Assembly: GCF_039530285.1 (NCBI RefSeq)
Contig: NZ_BAAAOK010000015.1
Location: 310,001-374,000, forward strand
Direction of reading: 5' to 3'
From: Actinomadura_C alba
Lineage (GTDB): Bacteria > Actinomycetota > Actinomycetes > Streptosporangiales > Streptosporangiaceae
DNA length: 64,000 nucleotides
Every line of letters begins with the position of its first letter. Positions within the stretch are counted from its first letter, which is position 1. This document shows positions 16,891 through 26,104 of this stretch, piece by piece. A program made the translations under genes and the position numbers. The notes below the pieces were generated by a model that worked only from the letters and a program-made list of their open reading frames with translations, did not search any database and was not told the origin of the DNA.

Positions 16891-18336
16891 TCAGTCCTCG
16901 AAGTAGTCGGGCTGGGACTGCACGTTCAGCTGGTCGAGCTTGATCCGCTCGGCCTTCTCAACGCGCTTGTCGTCGATCTTCAGAACGTCGAAGCCCTTCT
17001 GGATGTCGTTGGAGTACACGTGGCCGTTGTAGTAGTACGTCGACCACGCTCCACCGGTGATCATCCGAGTGTCGGACAGCGGTCCGCGCTCGAAGAACCC
17101 GATCTCCTTGGGCTGTGCGGAGTCGGTGAAGTCCCAGACCGACACGCCGCCCTGGTACCACGACTGCACCATGAGGTCCTTGCCCTTGACCGGGATCAGC
17201 GAGCCGTTGTGGGCCACGCAGTTCTCGGTGTCGGCCTGGTGCCGGGGGATCTTGTAGTAGCTGCGGAAGACCAGCTTGCGCTTGTCGCCCTTGCCGACGA
17301 TGTCGTAGATCCCGTTGGCGCCCCACTTGTCGCCTATGGTGGCGTTGCAGGTGGCCGTGCCGCCGCCGCCGAGCTCGTCGGTGAAGACGATCTTGGTGGC
17401 GTCGTTGTTGAACGTGGCCGAGTGCCAGAACGCGAAGTTCACCGAGTCGCGTACCCCGGTGATGACCCGCGGGTTCGCCCGGTCGGAGATGTCGAACAGG
17501 ACCCCCTCACCCATGCACGCGCCCGCGGCCAGGTCCTTCTCCGGGTAGGCGGTGATGTCGTGGCAGCCGCTCGTGGCGGACCTGCTGTTCGGGTAGCTGC
17601 CGGGAACACCCGGGAAGCCGCCGTCGGGGAAGAGGACCGGCTCCGACACCACGGCGGCGGCGGCCGGGTTGCTGCGCGGGACCTTGACGATGGAGATCAG
17701 GTCATGCGGCGGCTGGCACTTGGGGAAGTCCGCGCGCGGGCTGTACGACTGGACGTACAGGTAGTCGACCTTGCGCTTCTTGTCCGGCACCAGCGTGTGC
17801 GTGTGCGAGCCGCACTTGGTCTCCACCGACTTGATGTAGCGCGGGTTGCGCACATCGCTGATGTCGAAGACCTTGATCCCCTGCCAGTTCGTGGGGTTCG
17901 TGTCACTCGAGCCCCCTGGCGTCGCGGGCGTGGCCGCCGTGCTGTTGCAGGAGTCGTCCGACCGGGCCGAGTCCGTGGACAGGTACAGCAGGTTCCCGTT
18001 GACCGACACGTCGTTCTGCGAGCCGGGGCAGACCACCGTGCTGACGACCGTCGGCTGGCTCGGCCTGCTGATGTCGAAGATGGTGAGCCCGCCGTAGTTG
18101 CCGGCGAAGGCGTACTTCCCCTGGAAGGCCAGGTCGCTGTTCAGGTTTGACTCTGTGTTGAACGGCGCCTGCTTCGGGATGTTCGCCAGATGGCGGATGT
18201 TGTCGCTCTTGGCGACCGCGTCCACCGGAGGGATCTCCGCCGCCGCGGGCGACGGTGCCAGGGCGAAGGTGGTCAGGGCCGCCGCCACGGTGGTGGCCAG
18301 CCATGCCGAGACCTTGCGTTTTCTTGCGTGCGCCAC
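16891..18336 (-). CDS. Secreted LVIVD-repeat protein A
   Basis: A 481-aa exported protein: signal peptide with basic start (HARKRK) and hydrophobic core ending APSPAAA. The mature part is a beta-propeller-like array of LVIVD-type repeats (GGLTIFDISRPSQPTVV, IKVFDISDVRNPRYIKSV, VSVWDFTDSAQPKEIGFF) with several Cys. Function of the family is not established. It is a close paralogue of the gene at 18530-19957, with long identical stretches such as GGGGTATCN and SWYQGGV. Both genes share upstream and terminator sequence, so they arose by tandem duplication. Confidence 0.85.
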   Translation of the reverse strand: MAHARKRKVSAWLATTVAAALTTFALAPSPAAAEIPPVDAVAKSDNIRHLANIPKQAPFNTESNLNSDLAFQGKYAFAGNYGGLTIFDISRPSQPTVVSTVVCPGSQNDVSVNGNLLYLSTDSARSDDSCNSTAATPATPGGSSDTNPTNWQGIKVFDISDVRNPRYIKSVETKCGSHTHTLVPDKKRKVDYLYVQSYSPRADFPKCQPPHDLISIVKVPRSNPAAAAVVSEPVLFPDGGFPGVPGSYPNSRSATSGCHDITAYPEKDLAAGACMGEGVLFDISDRANPRVITGVRDSVNFAFWHSATFNNDATKIVFTDELGGGGTATCNATIGDKWGANGIYDIVGKGDKRKLVFRSYYKIPRHQADTENCVAHNGSLIPVKGKDLMVQSWYQGGVSVWDFTDSAQPKEIGFFERGPLSDTRMITGGAWSTYYYNGHVYSNDIQKGFDVLKIDDKRVEKAERIKLDQLNVQSQPDYFED

Positions 18337-18374
18337 GCATGACTCCTTTCTTTCCCCCCGAGTCTGTGCACTGG

Positions 18375-18391
18375 CAGCAGTATGTGATCAA
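18375..18391 (-). promoter_or_regulatory. Conserved promoter-region motif, copy 1
   Basis: CAGCAGTATGTGATCAA (plus strand) lies about 40 bases upstream of LVIVD gene A and recurs exactly upstream of gene B. On the coding strand it reads TTGATCACATACTGCTG, followed in both by a CAGT that makes an imperfect ACTG...CAGT palindrome. Likely a shared promoter or operator. Confidence 0.5.
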
Positions 18392-18460
18392 GTAGGTCCT
18401 GACACCAGCGACATGTAGGAATGATGCCGACTTGTGTCTTTTGTCCCTTGACGAACAAAG

Positions 18461-18497
18461 AGAGGTCCCCCCGGGCCGGCTGCCCGGGGGGACCTCT
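18461..18497 (-). terminator. Strong terminator of LVIVD gene B
   Basis: Perfect 16-bp stem (AGAGGTCCCCCCGGGC and its complement) with a 5-base loop, 33 bases past the stop of the gene ending at 18530; on that strand it runs into CTTTGTT, giving the T-rich tail of an intrinsic terminator. Confidence 0.85.
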
Positions 18498-18529
18498 CTT
18501 ACGTCAGCGCTCGTGCGTCAGCGGTGCGA

Positions 18530-19957
18530 TCAGTGCCGACCGTAGGAGTGCTGGGACTGGACGTTGAGCTCGTCGAAGTGAACACGCTTCGCCGGTGCGA
18601 GCCTCTTGTCCGTGACATCCAGAACGTCCAAGCCCTTCTGGATGTCGTTGGAGAAGATGTAGCCGTTGTAGTAGTACGCCGACCAGGATCCGGCGGTCTG
18701 GAGCTGGGTGTTGGACAGCGGCCCGCGCTCGAAGAAGCCGATGGTCTTCGGGTGCCTCGAGTCGGTGAAGTCCCACACCTGGACGCCGCCCTGGTACCAG
18801 GCCTGGACCATGATGTCCTTGCCGGGCACCGGGATCAGGTTGCCGTTGTGCGCCACGCAGACCTCGGTGTCGGCCTGGTCCCGGTCGATCTTGTAGTAGC
18901 TGCGGAAGACCAGCTTGCGCTTGTCGCCCTTGCCGACGATGTCGTAGATGCCGTTGGCGCCCTTCTGGGAACCGATGGTGTCGTTGCACGTCGCCGTGCC
19001 GCCGCCGCCGAGCTCGTCGGTGAAGACGATCTTGTTGGCCTTGTTGTTGAACGTCGCCGAGTGCCAGAACGAGAAGTTCTCGTCGTCCCGGACCACATCG
19101 ATCGTCCTCGGGGCCAGCGGGTTGGTGATGTCGAAGAGCACGCCGTCGCCCATGCAGGCACCGGCCATGATCTTCTTGTCCGGGTAGGCGGTCAGGTCGT
19201 GGCAGCCGGTCGTCTGCCTGGTGATCTCCGGGTAGGGCAGGCCGTCGCCGGGGTTGCCGCCGTCCGGGAAGAGCACCGGCTCGGCGACCACAGCCGCGTC
19301 GGTCGGCTTCTTGTGGTCGACCTTGATCACCGAGATCTTGTCATGCGGGTACTGGCAGTCCGGCCCGACGGAGTTCTGGTCGATCAGGTAGGACGAGACG
19401 TATACGTACGTCGTGTCCTTGCCACCCGGCACGATCGTGTGGGTGTGCGAGCCGCACTTGTTCTCGACCGACTTGATGTAGCGCGGGTTGCGCACATCGC
19501 TGATGTCGAAGATCTTGATGCCCTCCCACGACTCCTTGACCGTCACGGGCTGCGTCGTGCTGCTGCACGAGTCGTTGTTCCGTGAGGAGTCCGTGGAGAG
19601 GAACAGCAGGTCCCCGGCGACCGAAACGTCGTTCTGCGAACCGGGGCAGACCACCTGGCTGACGATCTTCGGCTTCCTGGGGTCGCCGATGTCGTAGATG
19701 GTGACGCCGCCGTAGTTCCCCGCGAAGGCGTACTTGCCCTGGAACGCGATGTCGCTGTTCAGATTGGCCAGTGTGTCGAACGGGGCCTGCTTCGGGATGT
19801 TCGCCACATGGTCGACGTTGTCGCTCTTCACGACCTCGTCGACCCCTGGAAACGCCGGCGCTGCCGTGGTGGGCGAGGCCAGTGCCAAAGAGGTGAACGC
19901 CGCTGCCACTGTGGTGGCGAGAGCGGCCCACACCTTGCGTCTTCTTCCGGACGCCAC
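18530..19957 (-). CDS. Secreted LVIVD-repeat protein B
   Basis: A 475-aa paralogue of the downstream protein A with the same design: signal peptide (basic RRRK, hydrophobic core, ending TTAAPA), then LVIVD-type repeats such as GGVTIYDIGDPRKPKIV, IKIFDISDVRNPRYIKSV and VQVWDFTDSRHPKTIGFF. Blocks like DVSVAGDLLFLSTDSSR and HNGNLIPVPGKDIMVQAWYQ align one to one with protein A. It has its own promoter region and a strong terminator, so each gene is a separate unit. Role unknown; cell-surface or secreted propeller is the safe statement. Confidence 0.85.
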   Translation of the reverse strand: MASGRRRKVWAALATTVAAAFTSLALASPTTAAPAFPGVDEVVKSDNVDHVANIPKQAPFDTLANLNSDIAFQGKYAFAGNYGGVTIYDIGDPRKPKIVSQVVCPGSQNDVSVAGDLLFLSTDSSRNNDSCSSTTQPVTVKESWEGIKIFDISDVRNPRYIKSVENKCGSHTHTIVPGGKDTTYVYVSSYLIDQNSVGPDCQYPHDKISVIKVDHKKPTDAAVVAEPVLFPDGGNPGDGLPYPEITRQTTGCHDLTAYPDKKIMAGACMGDGVLFDITNPLAPRTIDVVRDDENFSFWHSATFNNKANKIVFTDELGGGGTATCNDTIGSQKGANGIYDIVGKGDKRKLVFRSYYKIDRDQADTEVCVAHNGNLIPVPGKDIMVQAWYQGGVQVWDFTDSRHPKTIGFFERGPLSNTQLQTAGSWSAYYYNGYIFSNDIQKGLDVLDVTDKRLAPAKRVHFDELNVQSQHSYGRH

Positions 19958-19997
19958 GCGTTGCTCCCTTCATTTCCCCCGAGTACACCTGAACTGC

Positions 19998-20014
19998 CAG
20001 CAGTATGTGATCAA
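19998..20014 (-). promoter_or_regulatory. Conserved promoter-region motif, copy 2
   Basis: Exact second copy of CAGCAGTATGTGATCAA, about 41 bases upstream of LVIVD gene B, at nearly the same distance as copy 1 from gene A. The adjacent ACTGCTGGCAGT forms an inverted repeat. Confidence 0.5.
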
Positions 20015-20130
20015 CACGCATAGGGCACCAGAGGTAGGGGCAAATGATGCAAAGCCGTGCCTTTCGCCCACGGGGAGATCGCGCTACGGTGCCCTAGTTG
20101 TTTGCAGGTCAGGAGGGTGGGCAGGCGTTT

Positions 20131-20796
20131 ATGGGCATGAAGCTGGCCGGAATCGGCCTTGTGGTCGCGGCCTTCGCTGTCGCGGGGTGCAGCGGCGAGG
20201 AGACCACTCCCCGATCCTCTCCGGGGGTCGTCGGCTCTGGGGCGCCGGTGATCGTGCCCGGCCGGCCCGGGGAGCCGAACAGGACCGCTAAGCCCGGCGA
20301 GACCGTCGACACCGGAGTCCGCGCCGCCAACGGCGCCGACGTCCGTTTCATGCAGCGGATGATCCCGCACCACGAGCAGGCGCTCGAGATGACCGCTCTG
20401 GTGAAGGACCGGGCCGTGAACACCCAGGTGCGCGCGCTCGCCGGCCGGATCAACGCCGCGCAGGGGCCGGAGATCAGCGCTATGCAGTCGTGGCTCCGCT
20501 CGAAGGGCAAGTCCACGGCGGGAAGCGGTCAGGGCCACGGAGCGCATGGCGGCGGTGACGCGATGCCCGGGATGGCCACTCCAGAGCAGATGGCCAAGCT
20601 CAAGGCCGCGTCCGGCAAGGAGTTCGACAAGCTCTTCCTGGAGCTCATGATCGTCCATCACAAGGGCGCCATCACCATGGCGAACGAGGCGCTCGGGGAC
20701 GGTGCCGACGTCATCGTGAACCGCATGGCGATCGACGTGAACACCGGCCAGGGCGCCGAGATCCACCGCATGCAGGAACTGCTCCAGCCGATGTGA
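20131..20796 (+). CDS. DUF305 lipoprotein
   Basis: A 221-aa protein with a lipoprotein signal (LVVAAFAVAGC) and two DUF305 half-repeats, FMQRMIPHHEQALEMTALV and FLELMIVHHKGAITMANEAL, each with the paired His and Glu/Met pattern that suggests metal binding, possibly copper. A His/Gly/Met-rich linker (GHGAHGGGDAMPGM) lies between them. ATG 20131 follows a GGAGGG 13 bases upstream; ATG 20137 also fits. Single gene ended by a hairpin. Confidence 0.88.
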   Translation: MGMKLAGIGLVVAAFAVAGCSGEETTPRSSPGVVGSGAPVIVPGRPGEPNRTAKPGETVDTGVRAANGADVRFMQRMIPHHEQALEMTALVKDRAVNTQVRALAGRINAAQGPEISAMQSWLRSKGKSTAGSGQGHGAHGGGDAMPGMATPEQMAKLKAASGKEFDKLFLELMIVHHKGAITMANEALGDGADVIVNRMAIDVNTGQGAEIHRMQELLQPM

Positions 20797-20806
20797 CCTC
20801 CGCGGG

Positions 20807-20830
20807 CAGGCCGGGCCGTGGCCCGGCCTG
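20807..20830 (+). terminator. Hairpin after DUF305 gene
   Basis: Perfect 11-bp stem CAGGCCGGGCC/GGCCCGGCCTG with a 2-base loop, 11 bases past the stop. GC-rich without a clear T-tract, the usual actinobacterial form. Confidence 0.6.
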
Positions 20831-20940
20831 GTCACTCCTCGGTCGCCGAGGTGGCCGTGGTCGGCGTCCCCACAAGATCCCCAACCTGGGCGTTGACTGT
20901 TTCAGGGCTCAGAGCTCTGCCGTGCAATTAGGGTGCCGTT

Positions 20941-20972
20941 CGGCCACCAGGACCAGGCCGACTTGGTGGCCG
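20941..20972 (-). terminator. Hairpin after XRE/TPR regulator
   Basis: Inverted repeat CGGCCACCA/TGGTGGCCG (9 bp, 14-base loop) about 20 bases past the stop of the minus-strand regulator. Confidence 0.5.
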
Positions 20973-20990
20973 TGCTGGGACCCTGGCGGC

Positions 20991-22214
20991 TCACTCGCGA
21001 TGAATCAAGAGTTCGCGGACCGCGGCGACGTCGCGGTACTGCTCCAGCCGGGTGAGAACGACCCTGGCGCGTTGAGCAGTGCGCTGGCTCGTCACCTTTG
21101 CTGACAGCTCTAGCATTCGGCCGGCTGCGGCGGCGGCTTCTTCTGGCTCGTTGGCGTCGGCGAGAGCGATTGCGAGCCATGACAGGTAGAGCGCGAGCTC
21201 CCGTGCGTGGGTCGCGTCGTATCGGCCGAGCACATCGAGCAGCAAAGGCACCGCACGCAACGGGCGCTGGAGTTCGGTATATGCGCGTGCCTCCATGATC
21301 TGGAGCTCGCTGGAGTCGACCCAGTAGAGGTAAGCGGGGTCTTCCCGGCCATCGTGCTCGGCTAGTGCCTCGGCGGCATTGCCAAGCGCTCCCATGGCGG
21401 CTTGAGACTCGTGTACCCGCACGTGCGCCCACGCGAGCCGGTCCCACGCCAGGGCTCGCGCCCGCGGCGGAGCATCCGCCCCGGCGGCAGCGACCGCTCC
21501 CTCGGCGAGCGTGACCGCCTCGCGGGGATCTCCGACATTGGCCATCTGATAAGCCAACGACCCGGTCAGGTTGGATTCGAGGACTGGATCTTCGGCTTCT
21601 CGAGCGGCGCTGATCCCGAGGCGGTAGGTGTCTGCCGCCCGGTCGTACTGACCGGCATCGCTGGCCACCCATCCGGCGATCTGCGCGAACTCGCCGATGA
21701 CCGATAGCAGGCTGCGGCCTACCTCGTCCGAGTGAGCTGTCTCCTGTTGGAGGCGTATGGCGGCGTCCAGTTCGCGGAACACCGGGGTGAGGAGATCCCC
21801 GCCGGCCAGGACATCGTCCGCCAGCCGAAGGGCGTGCACGCGCGCTTCCAGGTCCGCAACAATGCCGACCCCAACGTGGCGGCCCGTGACGCTGGCGATG
21901 CGACCGGTCAGGTCTCCCTGGGACAGAAGTCCAGACAGCATCGCGCCAGCGCTACGGTGCCGGTGCTCAGGCCCGAACAGCTCGGCCTCATCAACCTCGA
22001 ATGCTTCGGCATAAGCGAGCCGGTAACGCTCGCTCATCCCCACCTTGCCGGCTTCCCAGCGCTTCACGTACGACAACACCGTCTCAGCGTCGGGTATTTG
22101 CCGTCCAGGCAGGCCATCTCGAATTCGCCGGGCCATCGTGCCCTTGCTCCAGCCGCGCCGTTCCCTTTCCCAGCGCAGTCGCGCGCTGAGCGCACGTCGG
22201 TCATCGGCGGTCAT
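20991..22214 (-). CDS. XRE-family regulator with TPR-like C-terminus
   Basis: A 407-aa protein: N-terminal helix-turn-helix (LRWERERRGWSKGTMARRI, with VLSYVKRWEAGKVGMS), then a long helical Ala-rich region of TPR-like repeats (for example YDRAADTYRLGISAAREAED, DPREAVTLAEGAVAAAG). Such proteins are common actinobacterial peptide- or signal-responsive regulators. ATG 22214 begins just before the HTH; the frame is open for 36 further codons without HTH content. It is divergent from a small hypothetical gene at 22346, a pairing seen often for this class. Confidence 0.82.
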   Translation of the reverse strand: MTADDRRALSARLRWERERRGWSKGTMARRIRDGLPGRQIPDAETVLSYVKRWEAGKVGMSERYRLAYAEAFEVDEAELFGPEHRHRSAGAMLSGLLSQGDLTGRIASVTGRHVGVGIVADLEARVHALRLADDVLAGGDLLTPVFRELDAAIRLQQETAHSDEVGRSLLSVIGEFAQIAGWVASDAGQYDRAADTYRLGISAAREAEDPVLESNLTGSLAYQMANVGDPREAVTLAEGAVAAAGADAPPRARALAWDRLAWAHVRVHESQAAMGALGNAAEALAEHDGREDPAYLYWVDSSELQIMEARAYTELQRPLRAVPLLLDVLGRYDATHARELALYLSWLAIALADANEPEEAAAAAGRMLELSAKVTSQRTAQRARVVLTRLEQYRDVAAVRELLIHRE

Positions 22215-22345
22215 CGCGTGCACCTCACGTCGCCGTGCCCCCGGGGAGCACCCCAAGTGCTCCTCATTGTGCCCCTGTCGACCCGACACGATCCAGGAAT
22301 TCACTGAGCGTGACCGAATCACAACCTCGAACGCAGGAGATCACG

Positions 22346-22789
22346 GTGCACGCTCGACGGACTTGGGAGCCGCCACGGCTGTATTCGTGGACGATCGTTG
22401 CCGGTGGCGACGTTGGCGCGCTCGGCGTGACCGACGACCACGAGCATGCGTTGGCCGCTGTCGCGGACGCGCTGCGGAGCGCACCGGTCGGCGCGCGTGG
22501 ACTGGTCCACCGGACCATGCTCAGCTTCTCGCGGCTGGGTTACGTCTACGAGGGCCTGGTGGCTCGCTGCCGGATCGATCCAGGCAGCGGCACCGTGGTG
22601 TGCGACGACCTGCCCCGACCGTCGTCGTGGACGCGGCTCGCGCCGACGTTCACCGATCCCCCCGAGGTCCTCGGTGATGCGATCCCGCCCGAGGCCATCG
22701 CGACCGGGCTCGCCGACCTCCAGGTCCACCACGAGCGGCTCGAACAAGTGTCGGCTCCGGTCAACCCTTCGAGTGGGACGGCACGGTAG
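22346..22789 (+). CDS. Hypothetical protein paired with XRE regulator
   Basis: A 147-aa mixed alpha/beta protein with no family I recognise: RLYSWTIVAGGDVGALGV suggests two N-terminal strands and the C-terminal ~40 residues look helical. GTG 22346 follows AGGAG with six-base spacing. Divergent to the XRE gene, 131 bases away, so possibly its target. Confidence 0.6.
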   Translation: MHARRTWEPPRLYSWTIVAGGDVGALGVTDDHEHALAAVADALRSAPVGARGLVHRTMLSFSRLGYVYEGLVARCRIDPGSGTVVCDDLPRPSSWTRLAPTFTDPPEVLGDAIPPEAIATGLADLQVHHERLEQVSAPVNPSSGTAR

Positions 22790-23171
22790 CCGTGGGCGTG
22801 AACTGGGTCGACCCAATCGATCCCCCTACTGGTGGGCGCGTCACGCGCAGCGGCTCGCCCACCTCTCCGGGCAGCCCCCGCCCGGACGTCGTACGGCCCG
22901 GGGCACCGCCGGAACCCGGGCCGTGGCGATGCTGGACCGGATCGCCAAGGCCATGCACACCACGTTCACCATCACCGTCGGAGACCGTGCGGCGGTTTGA
23001 CCCACGCCCGGGAGCACAGACAGTGGCGCCGGGGTGGGCGATCGCGTCGGCGCCCAGCGCGGCGAGGTGGGTGTCCCCAGGAGCGCGGCGGGGGCTTCCC
23101 GGAGGCCCAGGGCAGGTTGATGGTCTCAACGGCACAGAACAGACGGCACAGAACAAACCAATTCCCCGTAG
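22790..23171 (+). other. 382-base interval with a possible HTH-gene remnant
   Basis: No intact gene. One plus-strand frame, roughly 22830-23000, reads WWARHAQRLAHLSGQ and then MLDRIAKAMHTTFTITVGD before a stop at 23000, which looks like the C-terminal tail of a small XRE-type protein; no start or N-terminal domain precedes it. The rest to 23171 has no supported content. Confidence 0.3.
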
Positions 23172-24032
23172 TCACGCATTCGGAGGCGTCCGCGGGACGA
23201 TGTGTTGGGATCCGATGACGGAGAGAAGCTGTAGTTTCTCGTAGCTTTCGCTGCCGGGGACGGCGGTGTAGACGAGAAGGGTGTGTGACTGGTCGGGGTC
23301 GAGAAGTATCTGGCAGGTCAGTTCCAGGGCGCCGACCTCAGGGTGCATGTAGCGTTTGACGCCGTTGTAGTGGATGCCGATTTCGTGTTCGTTCCAGACG
23401 GTGCGGAATTCTTCGCTGTGGGCGAGCAGGAGGTCCATGAGGTGAGCGGCCCGTGATTTGGGCCCGCGGAGTGCGACCATCTTGCGTAGTCCGGCGGCGA
23501 AGACGCGGGAGTGCAGCGCGTGGTCGTCGGGGTGGTACATGGCCCGGGTGGCCGGGTCGGTGAACCACCGGTAGCCGATGCTGCGGGCTGGGCCGGTGTA
23601 TCGGGTGGTGTCGCCGGTGAGTGCGACGCCGAGCGGGGTCTGCCGGAGTGTCTCGCCGAGCTCGGTGACGATCTCGGCGGGGGTGTCCGTGAGCCGGTCG
23701 AAGATGCGGAGCAGGCCGGGACTGATGTGTTCGCTGATTGCGCCTCTCGCGGGTGGGTTGTGCCCGGCGAGGCGGAACAGGTGGTCGCGTTCGTCGAGGG
23801 ACAGACGCAGACCCTGGCCGATCGAGGCGATCATGTGCTCGGACGGGTGAGGTCCGCGCTCCCGCTCGAGCCGGCTGTAGTAGTCGGTGGAGATGTGGCA
23901 GAGCGTGGCGACTTCTTCGCGGCGCAGACCGGCGGTTCTGCGCCGTTGCCCGCGCGGGAGACCGACGTCTTCAGGTTGTAGTGACTCTCGATGGCGGCGC
24001 AGGAACTCGGCGAGACCAGTTCGATCGATCAC
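23172..24032 (-). CDS. XRE-family regulator, MmyB-like
   Basis: A 286-aa regulator: HTH of the form RRTAGLRREEVATLCHISTDYYSRLERERGP (first half residues ~31-45), then the MmyB-like ligand-binding domain with YRWFTDPATRAMYHPDD and VKRYMHPEVGALELTCQ. These commonly regulate an adjacent oxidoreductase or transporter, but here no obvious target is beside it. Starts at GTG 24032. Confidence 0.87.
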   Translation of the reverse strand: MIDRTGLAEFLRRHRESLQPEDVGLPRGQRRRTAGLRREEVATLCHISTDYYSRLERERGPHPSEHMIASIGQGLRLSLDERDHLFRLAGHNPPARGAISEHISPGLLRIFDRLTDTPAEIVTELGETLRQTPLGVALTGDTTRYTGPARSIGYRWFTDPATRAMYHPDDHALHSRVFAAGLRKMVALRGPKSRAAHLMDLLLAHSEEFRTVWNEHEIGIHYNGVKRYMHPEVGALELTCQILLDPDQSHTLLVYTAVPGSESYEKLQLLSVIGSQHIVPRTPPNA

Positions 24033-24247
24033 GGCTGCTTCCTCCCTGGTGCCAGTGCTGTTTCATCCTGCCACCGGTGCCGGATGGCTGCCTCGGACTG
24101 TTGATCCCCCCTTCGGGCCAGAAGCGGCGCCTGACCGTGGCGCCACGAGCGCCGAACGGCGCGTCTTGAGGCTCGCCGGAGCCAGCCTCAGGGGGCCAGC
24201 GGAAATTCACTTGGCACATCGGCGAGTCGCGAGTTGACTATGTCGCC

Positions 24248-25207
24248 ATGGCCTATCCGTCGCCGATCTTCGTCGCTGGCACCGGTCGGTCGGGAACATC
24301 GCAGCTCGCGAACATTCTCGGCGAACACCCGCAGATCCACAGGATTCCGATCGAGACCAGGTTCATCGTCGACCCGGGCGGCTTCAGGGACTTGGCGGAT
24401 GCACTCACGATTCGATACGACCCTTACGTCGGGGACGACGCCCTCCGCAGGCTGAGCGACATCCTTACGGTGCGACTGGTCGGCAGGAGAGACATCGATC
24501 GTGGTCATACCGTTTCTGAGGCCATCGGCGAGCGGCACTACTGGGACGCGGTGGGACGGCTGTGGCCGGAGCTCGTCGCGAGCACGTTCGACGAGTTCGT
24601 GCCTGCGGCAGGGTTCGGCCATGCCGACTGGGCTGCCGGGCCGTTCGAGCATCAGAGTTACCGGCGGGCGGTCCCGAGGTACTTCAGCGATCGGAGCGAA
24701 CTGCTCGAAATCCTTCGTCGCGCAGTCGACGCAATGTTCGGCGGGGCAGCTGCCGACGTGGGAAAGTCGACCTGGTGCGAGAAGACACCGTTCAACCTTC
24801 TGTGCATGGACTTCCTCTGGGAACTCGTCCCTGAGGCGACCATCGTCCACGTCAAGCGCCACCCGGTCGCGGTGGTCGCGTCGCACGTCGACCAGCCATG
24901 GGCACCGCCCACGGTCGACGGCGCGCTCGCTTGGCTCAAGCCGGTCTATGACCGATGGCTCGCCTGGAAGGCGACCGCCGATCTCGACACCAAGCGATAC
25001 GTTGAGATCAGAGCCGAGGATCTCGCTGCGGACTGGCCGGCCCAGCGGAAGGCGCTCTTCGAGAGCGTTGGCGTTGATGACTTCGCGACCACGTCGACGT
25101 TCCGCTCACGCAGCCTCGACCACCGCAACGACCAGTTCGACAGCGACACCCGCGCGCTGATCGAACGAGCACTCGCAGATGTCATCCCAACCATGGGATA
25201 CGAGTAG
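24248..25207 (+). CDS. Sulfotransferase-family protein
   Basis: A 319-aa protein with the PAPS-binding 5' loop FVAGTGRSGTSQLANIL at residues 8-24 and the family's CEKTPFN block; IVHVKRHPVAVVAS is the 3'-phosphate-binding region. It should transfer sulfate from PAPS to an unknown hydroxyl or amine. GC content is visibly lower than in its neighbours (many cga/gat/act codons), suggesting acquisition by transfer. No biosynthetic partners are adjacent. Confidence 0.85.
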   Translation: MAYPSPIFVAGTGRSGTSQLANILGEHPQIHRIPIETRFIVDPGGFRDLADALTIRYDPYVGDDALRRLSDILTVRLVGRRDIDRGHTVSEAIGERHYWDAVGRLWPELVASTFDEFVPAAGFGHADWAAGPFEHQSYRRAVPRYFSDRSELLEILRRAVDAMFGGAAADVGKSTWCEKTPFNLLCMDFLWELVPEATIVHVKRHPVAVVASHVDQPWAPPTVDGALAWLKPVYDRWLAWKATADLDTKRYVEIRAEDLAADWPAQRKALFESVGVDDFATTSTFRSRSLDHRNDQFDSDTRALIERALADVIPTMGYE

Positions 25208-25298
25208 CGGCCGAACAGAATGAGTCGACGCCTGGAGCCTGACGGCTCCTCGTGCGGCAGGTTGGTTGCGGTCATGTGTTCGGTCGGACAACCCCTGC

Positions 25299-25946
25299 CT
25301 AGGCTTTGCGGGCGAGCAGTTGAATCTCCTGGAACTGCCGCCGGTCGGTGGGCTGAGGCTCGCGAACCATCCGGGCCACCTCGGCCAACCCGGACTTGCG
25401 CAGCATCGCGGCGAGGTGATCAGGCCACCACCGATAGGCCGGCGCGACTGTGTGATCGAAGACCTGCGTCGGGTGAGACGGATCATCGCTTGCCGAAAAG
25501 CCGACCAGAAGGTGGCCGCCAGGTGCCAGCACGCGATGGAACTCCGCCAGGATGACGGGGAGTTCTTGCGGCGGAGTGTGGATGATGGACCAACGTGAGA
25601 GTACGCCGCCCAGCACGCCGTCAGCGATGTTCAACGCGGCCATCGAGCCCACGTCGAACCGCAGGCCCGGATAGGCCTGTCGAGCCAACTTGATCATCGC
25701 AGGAGAGGCATCAACACCAAACGCCGCCAGCCCCAGCTCGTCCAGATAAGCGGTGATATGGCCAGGCCCACACCCCAGATCCGCGACCTGACCGTCCCCA
25801 CTCGCACTTACGACCTCGGCGAAGGCACCCAAGATCGCGCGGTCCAGGGGACTGTCACGCAGCGTGTCGCGGAACAGCTGCGCATAGGTGGGGGCAGCAG
25901 CGTCGTAAGCCTCGCGGGTGGCACTGAGGGCATCGTGTTCGACCAT
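25299..25946 (-). CDS. Class I SAM-dependent methyltransferase
   Basis: A 215-aa methyltransferase: motif I VADLGCGPGHITAYL, acidic motif II FGVDASPAMI, and GGVLSRWSIIHTPP/EFHRVLAPGGHLLVGF for motifs III-IV. Substrate unknown. Start taken at ATG 25946 (MVEHDALSATREAYD), where the family usually begins; 15 more codons are open upstream. Also somewhat lower in GC, like the sulfotransferase next to it. Confidence 0.85.
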   Translation of the reverse strand: MVEHDALSATREAYDAAAPTYAQLFRDTLRDSPLDRAILGAFAEVVSASGDGQVADLGCGPGHITAYLDELGLAAFGVDASPAMIKLARQAYPGLRFDVGSMAALNIADGVLGGVLSRWSIIHTPPQELPVILAEFHRVLAPGGHLLVGFSASDDPSHPTQVFDHTVAPAYRWWPDHLAAMLRKSGLAEVARMVREPQPTDRRQFQEIQLLARKA

Positions 25947-26104
25947 GCTCGCGACAGTAGTTCCCGGCCCGAGGCGAGCCGAGACAATCACGATCTTCCC
26001 TCCCGCCCTCCCGCCCTCCCGTGCCGTCGGAGAAGACGGCCCGGGGAGGTTGCGAGTTCTTCCACGCAGGTCCAGCAGGCCATGTCTACGAGAGGGACGA
26101 GTGA

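Noticed and set aside
22761..23244. Small genes on either strand in the interval
   Set aside because: Frames are Arg/Pro/Gly-rich without ribosome sites or domains; only the short MLDRIAKAMHTTFTITV tail looks protein-like and is listed as a possible remnant.
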